From contig NZ_JAIFZO010000002.1 of NCBI RefSeq assembly GCF_026341275.1, positions 6,106,118 through 6,170,117 on the forward strand: 64,000 nucleotides of DNA, in the 5' to 3' direction. The stretch is from Streptomyces ortus (GTDB lineage Bacteria > Actinomycetota > Actinomycetes > Streptomycetales > Streptomycetaceae). Positions within the stretch are counted from its first letter, which is position 1, and every line of letters begins with the position of its first letter. The notes below the pieces were generated by a model, which worked only from the letters and a program-made list of their open reading frames with translations, made no database searches and was not told where the DNA came from. Of the stretch, positions 1 to 8,900 are shown in pieces. The translations under genes and the position numbers were made by a program.

Positions 1-316
1 CGAGCCGGATCTGCCGCCTCTGCGCTGTGCGGTCGGCGGCTGCGGGCCTGAGCGACAGCCCCACCAGCAACAGCATGACGTGCGCGAAACTCTTGAGTTC
101 GTGGGTGATCAGCATGACGACGGTGTCCAGCGGTGCCAGGTCCCGCAGGGCGGACATCACGACGGGGGCCCGGAAGAGCATCGCGGCCCCCATGCACCCT
201 GCGAAGCCGGCGATGTACCGCTGGGCGGGATCGGAGCCCCGCCAGATGATCAGTGCACGGTAGAGGGCGAAGGACAGGAAGAGGACGGCGGCGACGAGAC
301 TGCCCAGGTCAGCCAT
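1..316 (-). CDS. MAB_1171c-type putative membrane transporter, C-terminus cut by window edge
   Basis: Reading the minus strand from the ATG at 316 gives a membrane protein of at least 105 residues that runs off the window. It opens MADLGSLVAAVLFLSFALYR, a hydrophobic helix, followed by a polar loop (IIWRGSDPAQRY), a second helix rich in Gly/Ala/Met, and a third helix (about 75-90, HVMLLLVGLSL). This arrangement matches my memory of the MAB_1171c family of actinobacterial membrane proteins, function unknown. The start overlaps the stop of the upstream ImmA/IrrE-like gene by 8 bases, so the two are almost certainly co-translated. In Streptomyces these genes commonly follow an XRE regulator and an ImmA-like peptidase, as here. 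The family assignment is inference from pattern and context; the transporter label is only the customary one. Confidence 0.7.
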   Translation of the reverse strand, partial: MADLGSLVAAVLFLSFALYRALIIWRGSDPAQRYIAGFAGCMGAAMLFRAPVVMSALRDLAPLDTVVMLITHELKSFAHVMLLLVGLSLRPAAADRTAQRRQIRL

Positions 317-911
317 CTGCGCCGTCCGGGCCGTCAGCGCCGTCAGCGCCGTCCGGGCCGTCCGGGCCGTCGGTGGGCCGGCCGTCCCCGGCGGGCTCCT
401 GGTTGCCGGTCCGTCCGAACAGGGTGTGCAGTCGCGGCCATTCGGTCCCGGTGGGTCCCGTCCGGGCGAGGTGCGCCGCACGGGTCAGGATGAGCGAGGC
501 GACCAGTTCGGCTTCCTGCTCCTGCGGTTCGGTGTACACGCTGCGACTGAGGACACGTCGTACCAGTGCCGGAGGTAAGTCGGGCAGCAGGACCCGGGCG
601 GCGGCCGACGAGGCGGGCGCCGTCTCGTAGTGGCCGCAGATGACGTGTGCCGCCTCGTGCAGCAGGATGTGCTGCTGGTGCAGCGGCGTGGTGTCGGCGG
701 CGTACATGATGTAGTCGGCGCGGTCGGTGGTGATCAGCACTCCGCACGGGATGTCCGACGTGGCACGGACCGGCATCAGTTCGATGGGCCGGCTGCGCAT
801 CCGCGCGAGCGCGCCGATGAAGTCGGCCGCGTCGAAGGGGGTGGGCAGGTCGAGCCCGTCGACGATGCGCCGACATCGCCGCCGCTGCCGCCCTCGCCGG
901 TCACTACGCAC
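309..911 (-). CDS. ImmA/IrrE-like zinc metallopeptidase domain protein
   Basis: About 200 residues. The diagnostic feature is HEAAH (HExxH zinc motif) in the sequence LLHEAAHVICGHYE, typical of ImmA/IrrE peptidases that cleave or sense a partner HTH regulator. The C-terminal 30 residues are a low-complexity run of Asp-Gly-Pro/Ala units (DGPDGPDGADGADGPDG), encoded by a short repeat at about 318-375. A GTG at 911 preceded by GAGGA is my preferred start; a GTG at 950 is the alternative and would add 13 Arg-rich residues. The XRE gene lies 60 bases upstream and the MAB_1171c gene overlaps downstream, so the three form one unit. The likely role is control of the partner repressor; the substrate is unknown. 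Confidence 0.75.
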   Translation of the reverse strand: MRSDRRGRQRRRCRRIVDGLDLPTPFDAADFIGALARMRSRPIELMPVRATSDIPCGVLITTDRADYIMYAADTTPLHQQHILLHEAAHVICGHYETAPASSAAARVLLPDLPPALVRRVLSRSVYTEPQEQEAELVASLILTRAAHLARTGPTGTEWPRLHTLFGRTGNQEPAGDGRPTDGPDGPDGADGADGPDGADG

Positions 912-971
912 ACGCCGTCCTCTCGCCGCCGCCGGAACTCGCGAGTCCACCGTTCTGAGCGCGCTCGCCGG

Positions 972-1415
972 TTACGGTCCGGCGCCGCCCGCGCCCTTCT
1001 CGCGGCGGGCGATGACGTCGATCATGTCGCTGATCGTGCCCATGCCCTCGGGCGAGAGGTTGACCGCGCGCAGTGCCACGCTGCGCACCTCGGCGTCGCG
1101 CAGCGCGTCGAGCAGTTCCAGCTGTTTCGCGATGACGGCGCCCTGCTCGTCGTCGAAGAAGTAGACGACGGGTACGTCGAAGAACTTGGCGAGGGATTCG
1201 AGGTGGCGTTTGGTGGGATTTCCGCGCCGTCCCGTCCGCAGCTGCCACAGGTAGGTGGCGGAGAAGCTCTCGCCCGTCGCCTCACGGCAGGCGCGGGCGA
1301 CCTCCTCGTGGCTGTACTGCTCGCGGTTGGGTCGCCGCACGACCCGGAACAGCGCGTCGATGCGGTCCGCCAGCATCGAATCCGACGGCGTCGACGCGGG
1401 TCCGCTCTCGCCCAT
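972..1415 (-). CDS. XRE-family helix-turn-helix regulator
   Basis: 147 residues from the ATG at 1415, which has GGAAGG seven bases upstream; longer readings starting at 1472 or 1550 lack a comparable site. The N-terminal half holds a helix-turn-helix: YSHEEVARACREATGESFSA followed by TYLWQLRTGRRGNPTKRHLE, then KFFDVPVVYFFDDE, the usual end of a Cro/CI-type domain. The C-terminal half is a predicted amphipathic region ending in ISDMIDVIARRE. It sits directly upstream of the ImmA-like peptidase, the standard partner arrangement, and is divergent from the SARP gene at 1708, so the 1416-1707 interval holds promoters for both directions. Presumed autorepressor whose activity is relieved by the peptidase; this is inference from family precedent. 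Confidence 0.8.
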   Translation of the reverse strand: MGESGPASTPSDSMLADRIDALFRVVRRPNREQYSHEEVARACREATGESFSATYLWQLRTGRRGNPTKRHLESLAKFFDVPVVYFFDDEQGAVIAKQLELLDALRDAEVRSVALRAVNLSPEGMGTISDMIDVIARREKGAGGAGP

Positions 1416-1626
1416 CACGTGCCTTCCGCCCTTCGGTGCCGCCTCGGTGGGTCGACTGTACACATCGTTCATCCTAGCTGACGCCCCTCGTCGACGGACA
1501 GACTGAGGACGAAGGCATACCGGGGAACCGGGATGACACACAGACGACAACTGGCCTTCTTGTAATAGCAGTTGGGTGTGATCGTCGTCCGGTGATCACC
1601 ATGGGGAGTGTGGCGCACACTCACCG

Positions 1627-1656
1627 TTTACCCATGCCCAAGGCATCTGGTATATG
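1627..1656 (+). promoter_or_regulatory. candidate promoter of the SARP gene
   Basis: TTTACC at 1627-1632 and TATATG at 1651-1656 are separated by 18 bases, acceptable as -35/-10 elements, and would start transcription about 45 bases before the SARP ATG. The stretch is notably AT-richer than its surroundings. Visual match only. Confidence 0.35.
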
Positions 1657-1707
1657 TCAGCCTCTCGATTCATTCATCTCAGCTCATGACCGAAGGGTGG
1701 ACCGGAT

Positions 1708-3603
1708 ATGGGCGAACCACCGTGCACCGGCTTGCGGTTCTCCGTCCTCGGGCCGCTGTCCGCACACACGGCGGACGCGGCCGGCGGACACGTCCTCCCT
1801 CTCGCACTCGGCCCGCTCAAACAGCGGCTGCTCCTGGCCATGCTGCTGTGCCGCCCCCGCACACCCGTCCCCCTCGACCTGCTGACCGACACGCTGTGGG
1901 ACGGCGATCCGCCCCGGACGGCCCGGAAGAACATCCAGGTGTACGTGTCGGCCCTGCGCCGGCTCCTGGACCCGTTCGGCGCCGCTGACCGGCTCGTCCA
2001 CCAGGCGGGCGGCTACCTGCTGCGGGTGGACGACGAGGAGCTCGACGCCCTGCGCTTCCAGCGCCTGGTCCGCGCCGCCCGTGAGACCACCTACCAGAAC
2101 GACCTCGTCCAGGCTTCCGGCATGCTGCGCGAAGCGCTCGGCCTGTGGCGCGGCCCCGCGCTGCACGACCTGCGGTCCTCTCCCGCACTGCGGTGCGAGG
2201 CCGACCGGCTCGACGGCCGCCGTCTGCAGGCGTACGAGAGCTGGGCGGAGACCGAGCTGCGGCTGGGCAATTCCCACGAGGTGGCCGAGACCATCGGCGA
2301 ACTCGTCGAGGAGCACCCCGAGCGCGAACGGCTGCGAGCCGCCCAGATGAACGCCCTCTTCGACCAGGGACGCCAGACCGAGACCCTCGCCGCCTACGAG
2401 GGGCTGCGCCAACTCCTGGCCGCCGAGTACGGGTTGCAGCCGAGTCCGGCGCTCCAGACGCTCTACCGGTCGATGCTCTCGGGCGGGGGCGGCGCCGGCG
2501 GCGTGTTCGGCCAGGCCGGCCGGGCCGGCACCCGGCCCGTACACCGTCCGGACCGGCGGTCGGCCACGCTGCTGCCGCCCGACCTGCCCGACTTCACGGG
2601 CCGCCGGGAGCAGTTGGGCACGCTGCTCGCCCTCCTGGCCCGTGACGACGCGGGTCCGCGGCTGGCGGTGGTGACCGGGCCGGCGGGGACCGGCAAGACA
2701 GCGCTGGCGGTCCACGCGGCGCACCGGCTCGCCGACGCGTTCCCCGACGGCAGGGTGCTCATTCGGATGCGGGACACGGCGGGCCGGGCCCGGCCCACCG
2801 TTTCGGTACTGGCCGAACTGGCCGAACTCGTGGGGTCGCCCGCGCCGTCCATCGCGCGGACCGTCAGCGCGGCGGAGCCGGACCGCACGGCGGCCGCCTG
2901 GCGTGGCTGGCTCGCCGGGCGGAAGGTCCTGGTCGTGCTGGACGGCTGCGTCGATGAATCGTGTGTGCGACCGCTCGTGCCCGACACCGGGGCCAGCGCG
3001 GTACTGGTCACCGCACGGACCCCGCTGGCCGGCCTGACCCCGGCGCACCGGCTGGAGGCGACGGCGTTCGACACCGCGGAGTGCCTGGAACTGCTCGGCA
3101 GGATCGTCGGCCCCGCCCGGCTCGGCGCCGGCCGGGAAGCCGCGGCGCACATCGTCACCGCCACCGGGATGCTGCCTCTGGCGGTACGCGTATGCGGTCT
3201 GAAACTCGCCGTACGACGCCACCTGCCGCTGGACGAGTACGCCCGGCGGCTGGCGGACAGCCGGACGGTGCTCGACGAACTCGTCGCGGGTGACATGGAC
3301 GTACGGCCACGGCTGGCGAGCGGCTGGCAGGACCTGTCCCCGGCGGACCGCTCGGCGCTGCGCGAACTGTCCGACCTCCCCGGGGGCCCCTTCACCCTCG
3401 CCCAGGCGGCCGGCCGGCTCGGCCGCGCACAGCACGAGGTGCTCCGCCGACTGGAGTCCCTGATGGACTGCGGTGTGCTCCTCACCCCGGACACCGAGAT
3501 CACTGCCCATGCCGCACGGTACGAACTGCCGCGGCTCATCCGGGTGTTCGCCCGTGAACAGACCGCCCTGCAATCGCCGCCGGTCACGCAGATACCCGCG
3601 TGA
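1708..3603 (+). CDS. SARP-family regulator with BTAD and NTPase domains
   Basis: 631 residues. Residues about 8-100 form the OmpR-like winged helix of SARPs (LRFSVLGPLS, then LLLAMLLCRP, the recognition region DTLWDGDPPRTARKNIQVYV and SALRRLLDP). Residues about 105-250 are the all-helical bacterial transcriptional activator domain, with the hallmark LVEEHPERERLRAAQMNALF. From about 290 there is an NTPase domain with a clear P-loop, TGPAGTGKTAL, and a Walker-B-like VLVVLDGC. The length is intermediate between small SARPs (about 270) and AfsR (about 990), with no TPR tail. GAAGGGTGGA precedes the ATG. It leads the gene set that follows and is probably its pathway-specific activator. SARPs bind direct heptamer repeats; one such repeat lies upstream of the neighbouring lanthipeptide precursor (18246-18263), so cross-control is possible. 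Confidence 0.88.
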   Translation: MGEPPCTGLRFSVLGPLSAHTADAAGGHVLPLALGPLKQRLLLAMLLCRPRTPVPLDLLTDTLWDGDPPRTARKNIQVYVSALRRLLDPFGAADRLVHQAGGYLLRVDDEELDALRFQRLVRAARETTYQNDLVQASGMLREALGLWRGPALHDLRSSPALRCEADRLDGRRLQAYESWAETELRLGNSHEVAETIGELVEEHPERERLRAAQMNALFDQGRQTETLAAYEGLRQLLAAEYGLQPSPALQTLYRSMLSGGGGAGGVFGQAGRAGTRPVHRPDRRSATLLPPDLPDFTGRREQLGTLLALLARDDAGPRLAVVTGPAGTGKTALAVHAAHRLADAFPDGRVLIRMRDTAGRARPTVSVLAELAELVGSPAPSIARTVSAAEPDRTAAAWRGWLAGRKVLVVLDGCVDESCVRPLVPDTGASAVLVTARTPLAGLTPAHRLEATAFDTAECLELLGRIVGPARLGAGREAAAHIVTATGMLPLAVRVCGLKLAVRRHLPLDEYARRLADSRTVLDELVAGDMDVRPRLASGWQDLSPADRSALRELSDLPGGPFTLAQAAGRLGRAQHEVLRRLESLMDCGVLLTPDTEITAHAARYELPRLIRVFAREQTALQSPPVTQIPA

Positions 3604-3711
3604 AACCCGCGCCGGACACCCACCCCCGCCGGACTCCGCCGCCACCTGGGCCTTTACCGGATCCCAACCGCTACGGTCCGCGTCCCGAACCGTCCTGGCC
3701 GACGCTTCGGA

Positions 3712-3768
3712 GGAGGCCGACCCCACAGACGGAGGCCGACCCCACAGACGGAGGCCGACCCCACGGAC
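3712..3768 (+). repeat. three tandem 19-bp units upstream of the radical SAM gene
   Basis: Three consecutive copies of GGAGGCCGACCCCACAGAC (third copy with one change) occupy the SARP-to-radical SAM interval. The array ends exactly where the ribosome-binding GGAGGG of the next gene begins, and each unit itself starts with a GGAGG-like sequence, so the array offers several ribosome-binding mimics. It may be an operator, a translational control element, or simple slippage. Confidence 0.8.
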
Positions 3769-3784
3769 GGAGGGTGAGCACGCC

Positions 3785-4912
3785 ATGCAACTCGCCGAGC
3801 TGATGTCCCTCCGCCCGGTCCCGTCCGCGGGCCTGCTGGTCACCGTCACCGGGCGCTGCCCGCTGCACTGCGCGCACTGCTCCACCACCTCGACCATGGC
3901 CTCCCCAGAACCGGACTCCGCCCGGCTCCTGAGGTTCGTCGGTTCCTTCGAGGCCACCGACCGCCCCGAGGTCCTGATGCTGACCGGCGGTGAACCACTG
4001 CTGCGCAGCGACCTCACCGCCGAACTGGCCGGCCGGGCGCGCGCCGCAGGCACCAGGGTCGCCCTGCTCACGGGTGCCTGGTTCGCCGCCCGCGGCGCCG
4101 GGAACCGCCCCGGATCCGGACCCGGGGAGCCGGACCATGCCGTGATCCCGCCCGCCGTCCTGCGGGCGATCGGCGCGCTCGACCACTTCTCGGTGAGCGT
4201 CGACGCCTTCCACGAACGCGAGGTCCCCCGCGCCCGCGCCTTCTCGGTGGTGCGGCAGGTCCTCGACCGGGGGATCGCCTGCAGCTTCCACGTCGTGGGC
4301 GACGGACCGCTGGACCCCTACCTCGCGGACGTGACCACCGACATCCGCCGCGCGTTCGGTGACCGCGTCCCCATGCTGGTCAACTCGCTGCGCCCGGTGG
4401 GCCGCGCCGCCTCCTGGGCCGCCGCGAAAGCCGTCCCCGCCCCCGACCCCGGCCGGGTGCGGCCCTGCTCGATGGCCGCCTGGCCGGTCGTGGCGGCCGA
4501 CGGCACCATCCTGGCCTGCTGCAACCAGCACACCGTCGACCGCCGGCCGGCCCCCGCCCACCTGACGGTCGGCCACCTCGACGGGAGCGACTGGGCCTCC
4601 GTGAGCCGGCGGGTACGGTCGGCGCCCGCCCTGCGGATGATCAGGACGGTGGGGCCGGGCCATCTGACCGCCCGCTACGGCACGGCGGCCGGTGCCGGTC
4701 CGCGGCCGGGGTACTGCGACGGGTGCCGTGCTCTGGGCGAGCACCCCGAAGTCCTCGCCGCCGCGGACCGGCTGGCCGGCGGCCCGGCGGGTGCGCTGCT
4801 CGACCTCCACGTCGCGCAGCTGCAGCGGGAGGCCGGCCCGGTGTCGTTCGTACGACGGCACGGCACGGCCGGGTACGAGGACCTGGTCGCCCTGCCCGGA
4901 GCACCGCGGTGA
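3785..4912 (+). CDS. radical SAM protein with SPASM/twitch-like C-terminus, putative RiPP maturase
   Basis: 375 residues from the ATG at 3785, with GGAGGG ten bases upstream. The radical SAM cluster motif is CPLHCAHC (Cys25, Cys29, Cys32), followed by the GGEP motif at 68-71, which contacts SAM. The C-terminal part carries extra cysteines: Cys228 and Cys245-Cys246 around an ADGTILACC turn, then Cys311-x2-Cys314 (YCDGC). This layout resembles a reduced SPASM or twitch domain that holds an auxiliary FeS cluster in peptide-modifying enzymes. Its 3' end overlaps the next gene in a GTGA, and the small peptide gene lies two genes on, so a peptide substrate is likely. The chemistry cannot be read from sequence. 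The peptide has no Cys, so a Cys-based thioether is excluded for that substrate. Confidence 0.85.
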   Translation: MQLAELMSLRPVPSAGLLVTVTGRCPLHCAHCSTTSTMASPEPDSARLLRFVGSFEATDRPEVLMLTGGEPLLRSDLTAELAGRARAAGTRVALLTGAWFAARGAGNRPGSGPGEPDHAVIPPAVLRAIGALDHFSVSVDAFHEREVPRARAFSVVRQVLDRGIACSFHVVGDGPLDPYLADVTTDIRRAFGDRVPMLVNSLRPVGRAASWAAAKAVPAPDPGRVRPCSMAAWPVVAADGTILACCNQHTVDRRPAPAHLTVGHLDGSDWASVSRRVRSAPALRMIRTVGPGHLTARYGTAAGAGPRPGYCDGCRALGEHPEVLAAADRLAGGPAGALLDLHVAQLQREAGPVSFVRRHGTAGYEDLVALPGAPR

Positions 4913-5658
4913 GCACCCCGATGGGCACCCCGATGGGCACCGCGGTGAGCACCGCCGCCGGCCTCCGGGCGCGGCTCGCGCTCACCGAGCCGATGGTGCG
5001 GGCGGCCACCGACGCACTGTGGCGGCCCACCGGACTCGCCCCGCGCTACGCGACGTACCTCGCGGTGATGCACGGCGTGATCCGGGCCTCGGTCCCGCTC
5101 ATGGAACGCGCGGCCACGCTGTGCGCCGCGCTCCGCCCGCACGATCCGGTAGCCGCACCGCTGGAGCGCTACCTCCGAGTCCACGCCGAGGAGGAACGCG
5201 GCCACGACGACTGGCTGCTGACCGATCTCGCCGCGCTCGGCGACACCGCGCTCGGCGACACCGCGGCGGCCGTCGCCGGCGAGCAGCCGCCGCCGGCGAC
5301 CGCCCGGTTCGTGGGGGCCCAGTACTACTGGATCGAGCACCACCACCCGGTAGCCCTGCTCGGATACATCGCCGTACTGGAGAGCAACGCCCCCGCTCGC
5401 CGGCTCGCCGACCACATCGTCTCGTCGGGTGTCCCCGAGGCCTCGCTGCGCACCGTCCGCGCACACGCCGAGCTGGACGACGGACACACCGCCGACCTCT
5501 TCGAGCTGCTCGACGTCCTTCCGCTGACGCCCGTCCTGCGGCGGGCCGTCACCACGAGCGCCCTGCACACCGTGGACGGCCTCGTCGGGCTGTTCGGCCG
5601 GATCGCAGGGGAACCACGCCCGACCCACCGCCTCCCGGAAGGAACGTACCCGTCATGA
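4909..5658 (+). CDS. heme-oxygenase-fold iron-containing redox enzyme (HDO-like)
   Basis: 249 residues, GTG start inside the stop of the radical SAM gene (GTGA). Helical protein with the ligand pattern of heme-oxygenase-like di-iron or mono-iron oxidases: HAEEERGHDD around residues 92-101 (candidate ligands Glu95 and His99), Glu158 in YIAVLE, and HAELDDGH at 186-193 (His186, Asp190, His193). A further cluster, QYYWIEHHHP at 138-147, is typical of the family annotated as iron-containing redox enzyme. Relatives such as CADD, UndA and SznF use O2 to oxidise or fragment substrates. Position between maturase and precursor suggests a second peptide-modifying step. The first residues contain an in-frame repeat (STPMGTPMGT), and LGDTALGDT is duplicated near 111-118. 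Ligand assignment is by pattern, not structure. Confidence 0.72.
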   Translation: MSTPMGTPMGTAVSTAAGLRARLALTEPMVRAATDALWRPTGLAPRYATYLAVMHGVIRASVPLMERAATLCAALRPHDPVAAPLERYLRVHAEEERGHDDWLLTDLAALGDTALGDTAAAVAGEQPPPATARFVGAQYYWIEHHHPVALLGYIAVLESNAPARRLADHIVSSGVPEASLRTVRAHAELDDGHTADLFELLDVLPLTPVLRRAVTTSALHTVDGLVGLFGRIAGEPRPTHRLPEGTYPS

Positions 5659-5897
5659 GCGAACGCCTGGAAGAACCCCTGGCAGCCGGCGGTCCCGACG
5701 ACCGCGGGGACGACACGCTCCGCGCCCTGGAGATCCACGGCTTCGGACTCGCCGCACTGACCGAGGAGCAGCGCCAGGTGCTTCGGGACCTGAGCGCGGA
5801 GGAGCTCGAACTCGTCCTCGACCTCAAGGACCGGCTCGACGAGGCGGGCCCCGAGGTGCAGGCGCACAGCGAGATCGCCGGCGGAGCGCTGTTCTGA
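5655..5897 (+). CDS. Cys-free RiPP-like precursor peptide (80 residues)
   Basis: Starts at an ATG overlapping the previous stop (ATGA). The N-terminal 20 residues are acidic and variable-looking. Residues 22-64 form a regular helical leader-like segment with LTEEQRQVLRDLSAEELELV and DLKDRLDEAG, then PEVQAHS (66-72) and the short tail EIAGGALF. No Cys is present anywhere. The shape (LT..Q..VL..LS..E, then RLD...EV.AH) resembles, from memory and unverified, small actinobacterial peptides annotated as aroma-sacti cluster proteins that sit beside radical SAM enzymes. The terminal GGALF is the most likely modified or excised part, with the aromatic Phe80 at the very end. Alternatively it is a small helper protein, not the final substrate. 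Its neighbours (two redox enzymes upstream, a subtilase downstream) favour the precursor reading. Confidence 0.65.
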   Translation: MSERLEEPLAAGGPDDRGDDTLRALEIHGFGLAALTEEQRQVLRDLSAEELELVLDLKDRLDEAGPEVQAHSEIAGGALF

Positions 5898-5967
5898 CAC
5901 CGGGGCCGTGCGGCCCCGCGTGACCCGCGCCGACCGTCCGCGAACCGCCAGCCAGGAGGAGTCAGCC

Positions 5968-8900
5968 ATGCGGTGTGCAGCCTGCGACCGCGCGATGCCG
6001 TCCGGAGCACGTTTCTGCCCGTCCTGCGGCGTGCCCGTCGGCCGCGCGGGCGCGGCAGCCCCCGCCGAGGAACGCAAGATCGTGACCGTCGTCTTCTGCG
6101 ACCTGGTCGGCTCCACCGCGCTCTCCGGAGTACTGGACCCGGAGACCCTGCGCACGGTCGTCCTCCGGTACTTCGACCGGATGCGGGCGCCGCTGGAGGA
6201 ATGCGGGGGCACGGTCGAGAAATTCATCGGGGACGCCGTCATGGCCGTCTTCGGGGTGCCCGTCACCCACGAGGACGACGCCCGGCGGGCGCTGTCCGCG
6301 GCGCTCGCGATGCTCGACGCGGTACACGACCTCAACGAGAACGAACTGCACCCCACCCTGGGCATCCGGCTGGCCGTGCGGATCGGCGTCAACACCGGAC
6401 CCGCCGTCACGAGCACAGACGTGTCCACCCGACAGGCCCTGGTTGCCGGGGAGACGGTCAACGTCGCCGCCCGCCTGGAACAGCACGCCGCCGAGGGCGA
6501 GGTCCTGATCGGTCCCGAGACCAGGCGGGCGGCCGGCCCCAGCGCCCGCTCCGAGCCGGTCGGCCCGCTGCGGCTCAAGGGAAAGACGGCGCCGGTGACC
6601 GCGTACCGGCTGCTCGCCGTCGCCGAGGACGACCCGCGGCTCTCGCGCCGCTTCGACGTGCCCCTCGTCGGCAGGACGGCCGAACTCGGCCTGCTGCGGC
6701 AGGCGTTGCGGGACGTGACAGGGGGGCACGACGCACCGAACGTCCTCGTCGTGCACGGCGAGGCGGGCATGGGCAAGACGCGCCTGGTCCACGAGTGGCT
6801 CAGGGACACGGGTCCCGCCTGCGCCCAGGGCTCCGGCCGTTGCCGTCCCTACGGTGAGCACGGAAGCCTCGCACCGCTGGCGGACGCGGTGCGGGAGGTG
6901 CTGCGGCACTTCCCCGACATACGGGATCCGGCCGGAGCCGACGAGGACACCGACGGGGACACCGACGAGCGCGACGAGATCAGGCAGGCGCTCGCGCTGC
7001 TCGCCGGCGGTCTGCTGGAGGACGGCACGCCGAACCCCTCGGTCGACGACACCTGCGCCGCGGCCGGCGACCTCCTGGCCGCGCTCGCCCGCAGGCGGCC
7101 GGTCGTGCTGGTGGTGGACGACTGCCAGTGGGCCTCGGACGTGCTGCTCGACGTCCTGGGCACACTGGCCGCGGACCTGACCGCCTCGCCCGTACTGTTC
7201 GTCTGCCTGGCCCGTCCCGACCTCCTGGACCGGCGCTCCGAGTGGGCGTCGACCGGGCGGGCCGCCAGGTCGCTGTCCCTGCCCGGCCTGACCGCACATG
7301 AGGCCGCGACTGTCGCGGAGACCCTCATGGAGGTGGGCGCGCACGGTTCCGGCGCGGCCGTCGCCGAGGACACCGCGGCCGGGTCGGGCGTACCGGCGCA
7401 CGTGCTGGAGGCGGCGGGCGGCAACCCGCTCCACCTGGAGCACCTGGTCGCGGCCGTCATGGAACACGGGTCCGGCTACCGGGCCGGGGGCGCCGACGGG
7501 TTGCCGACCACCTTGCAGGCCCTGCTCGGCGCTCGGATCGGTGCGCTCGGCCGCGCGGAGCGCACCACTTTGGACCTCGCGGCCGTGGTGGGGCGGGAGT
7601 TCACCGCGGACGACGTGGCCGCGCTGGCCGAGCGCGACCGCGACGGCGTGCCCGCGGACGTCCTGGTGGGTGCCCCGGCGGGCGCCTCGACGGGCGGTGA
7701 CGCCGTGCCGTCCCTGCGCGGCGGCGTCGAGGCCGCGCTCGTGCGCCTGCGCGGGCACCGACTCGTGGACGTGCCGGACGTGCCGGACGGGAGCGGACGG
7801 GAGACGCCCGTGCTCCGGTTCAGCAGCGGTCTCCTCCACGAGGTCACCTACCACTCCATGGCGAAGCGCGCCCGGGCCGAGCGGCACGAACACCTCGCTG
7901 CACAGCTCGCCGCCCGGCCGCCGGACGCGACCGCACGCGACGGGGACCGCACGCAGGACCGTCCGGGGAACCGCACGGAGGACCGTCCGGGGAACCGCAC
8001 GGAGGACCGCACGGTGGAGGCGAGCGCGGCGATGGCCGGCCACCTGGAGCACGCCTACCGCTACCGGACCGAACTGGGCCTCGCCGGGCCCCGTACCGAA
8101 GCGCTGCGGCGCGCCGCAGCCCACCTCCTGGTCGAGAGCGGCACCCGTGCCCTCGCCCGCTCGGACCTCGCCTGGGCGGACGGCCTCCTGCGCCGGGCCC
8201 TCGGGCTGGCCCGGGACGGTGAGCCCGACCGGATCGCCGCCACCCGCGGACTCGGCGAGGTCTGCCTGGCCACCGGTCGCACGGACGAGGGGTGTTCCCT
8301 GCTGCGGGACGTCCTGACCGCGCCCGCCCCGCACCTCGTCGAGACCGCGCACGCGCGGCTCGCGCTCTCCGTGGTGTCCGCGGACCTCGCGGGCGGCACC
8401 CCAGGCGAGATCGCCCACCGGACCATGGCGGTCTTCGAACGGGCCGGCGACGAACTCGGCCAGGCCAGAGCGGCCGTCCGGCTCGCACAGGAGCGCCAGT
8501 TCGAGGGGCGGCACGAAGCCGCCGACCTCCTCCTGAGCCGCGGCCTCGAGCACGCACTGCGTTCGGGCGCCGAGCCCGAACGCGCCCTGGCGCTGGGAGC
8601 CATGGGCATCTCTCTGTGGCGTGGTCCCGCACCCGTGCCCGGGGCGACGGCCCGCGCGCGGACGCTGCTCGCCGAGCACGGCGAACAGCGGCCGACGGTC
8701 CGGCTGACACTGAACTGCCCGCTGGCGGTGCTGTTCGCGCTCGGGGAACGGTGGCAGGACGCGCACACCTGCCTCACCCGGGTACGACGACTCGTGGACG
8801 GCCTGGGCTACGCCGAGGGGGCGGTGGTGCTGCCGCTGTTCCACGCCACCGTGGAGGCCCTCGCGGGCGACGGGCGGCACGCGCTGGAACTGCTCGACGA

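Noticed and set aside
1684..4071. 795-residue minus-strand reading frame antisense to the SARP and radical SAM genes
   Set aside because: High-GC shadow frame; Gly/Arg/Gln-rich text without motifs, while the plus strand shows SARP domains.
5655..5897. Sactipeptide (Cys-to-alpha-carbon thioether) precursor
   Set aside because: The peptide contains no cysteine, so this linkage is impossible within it.
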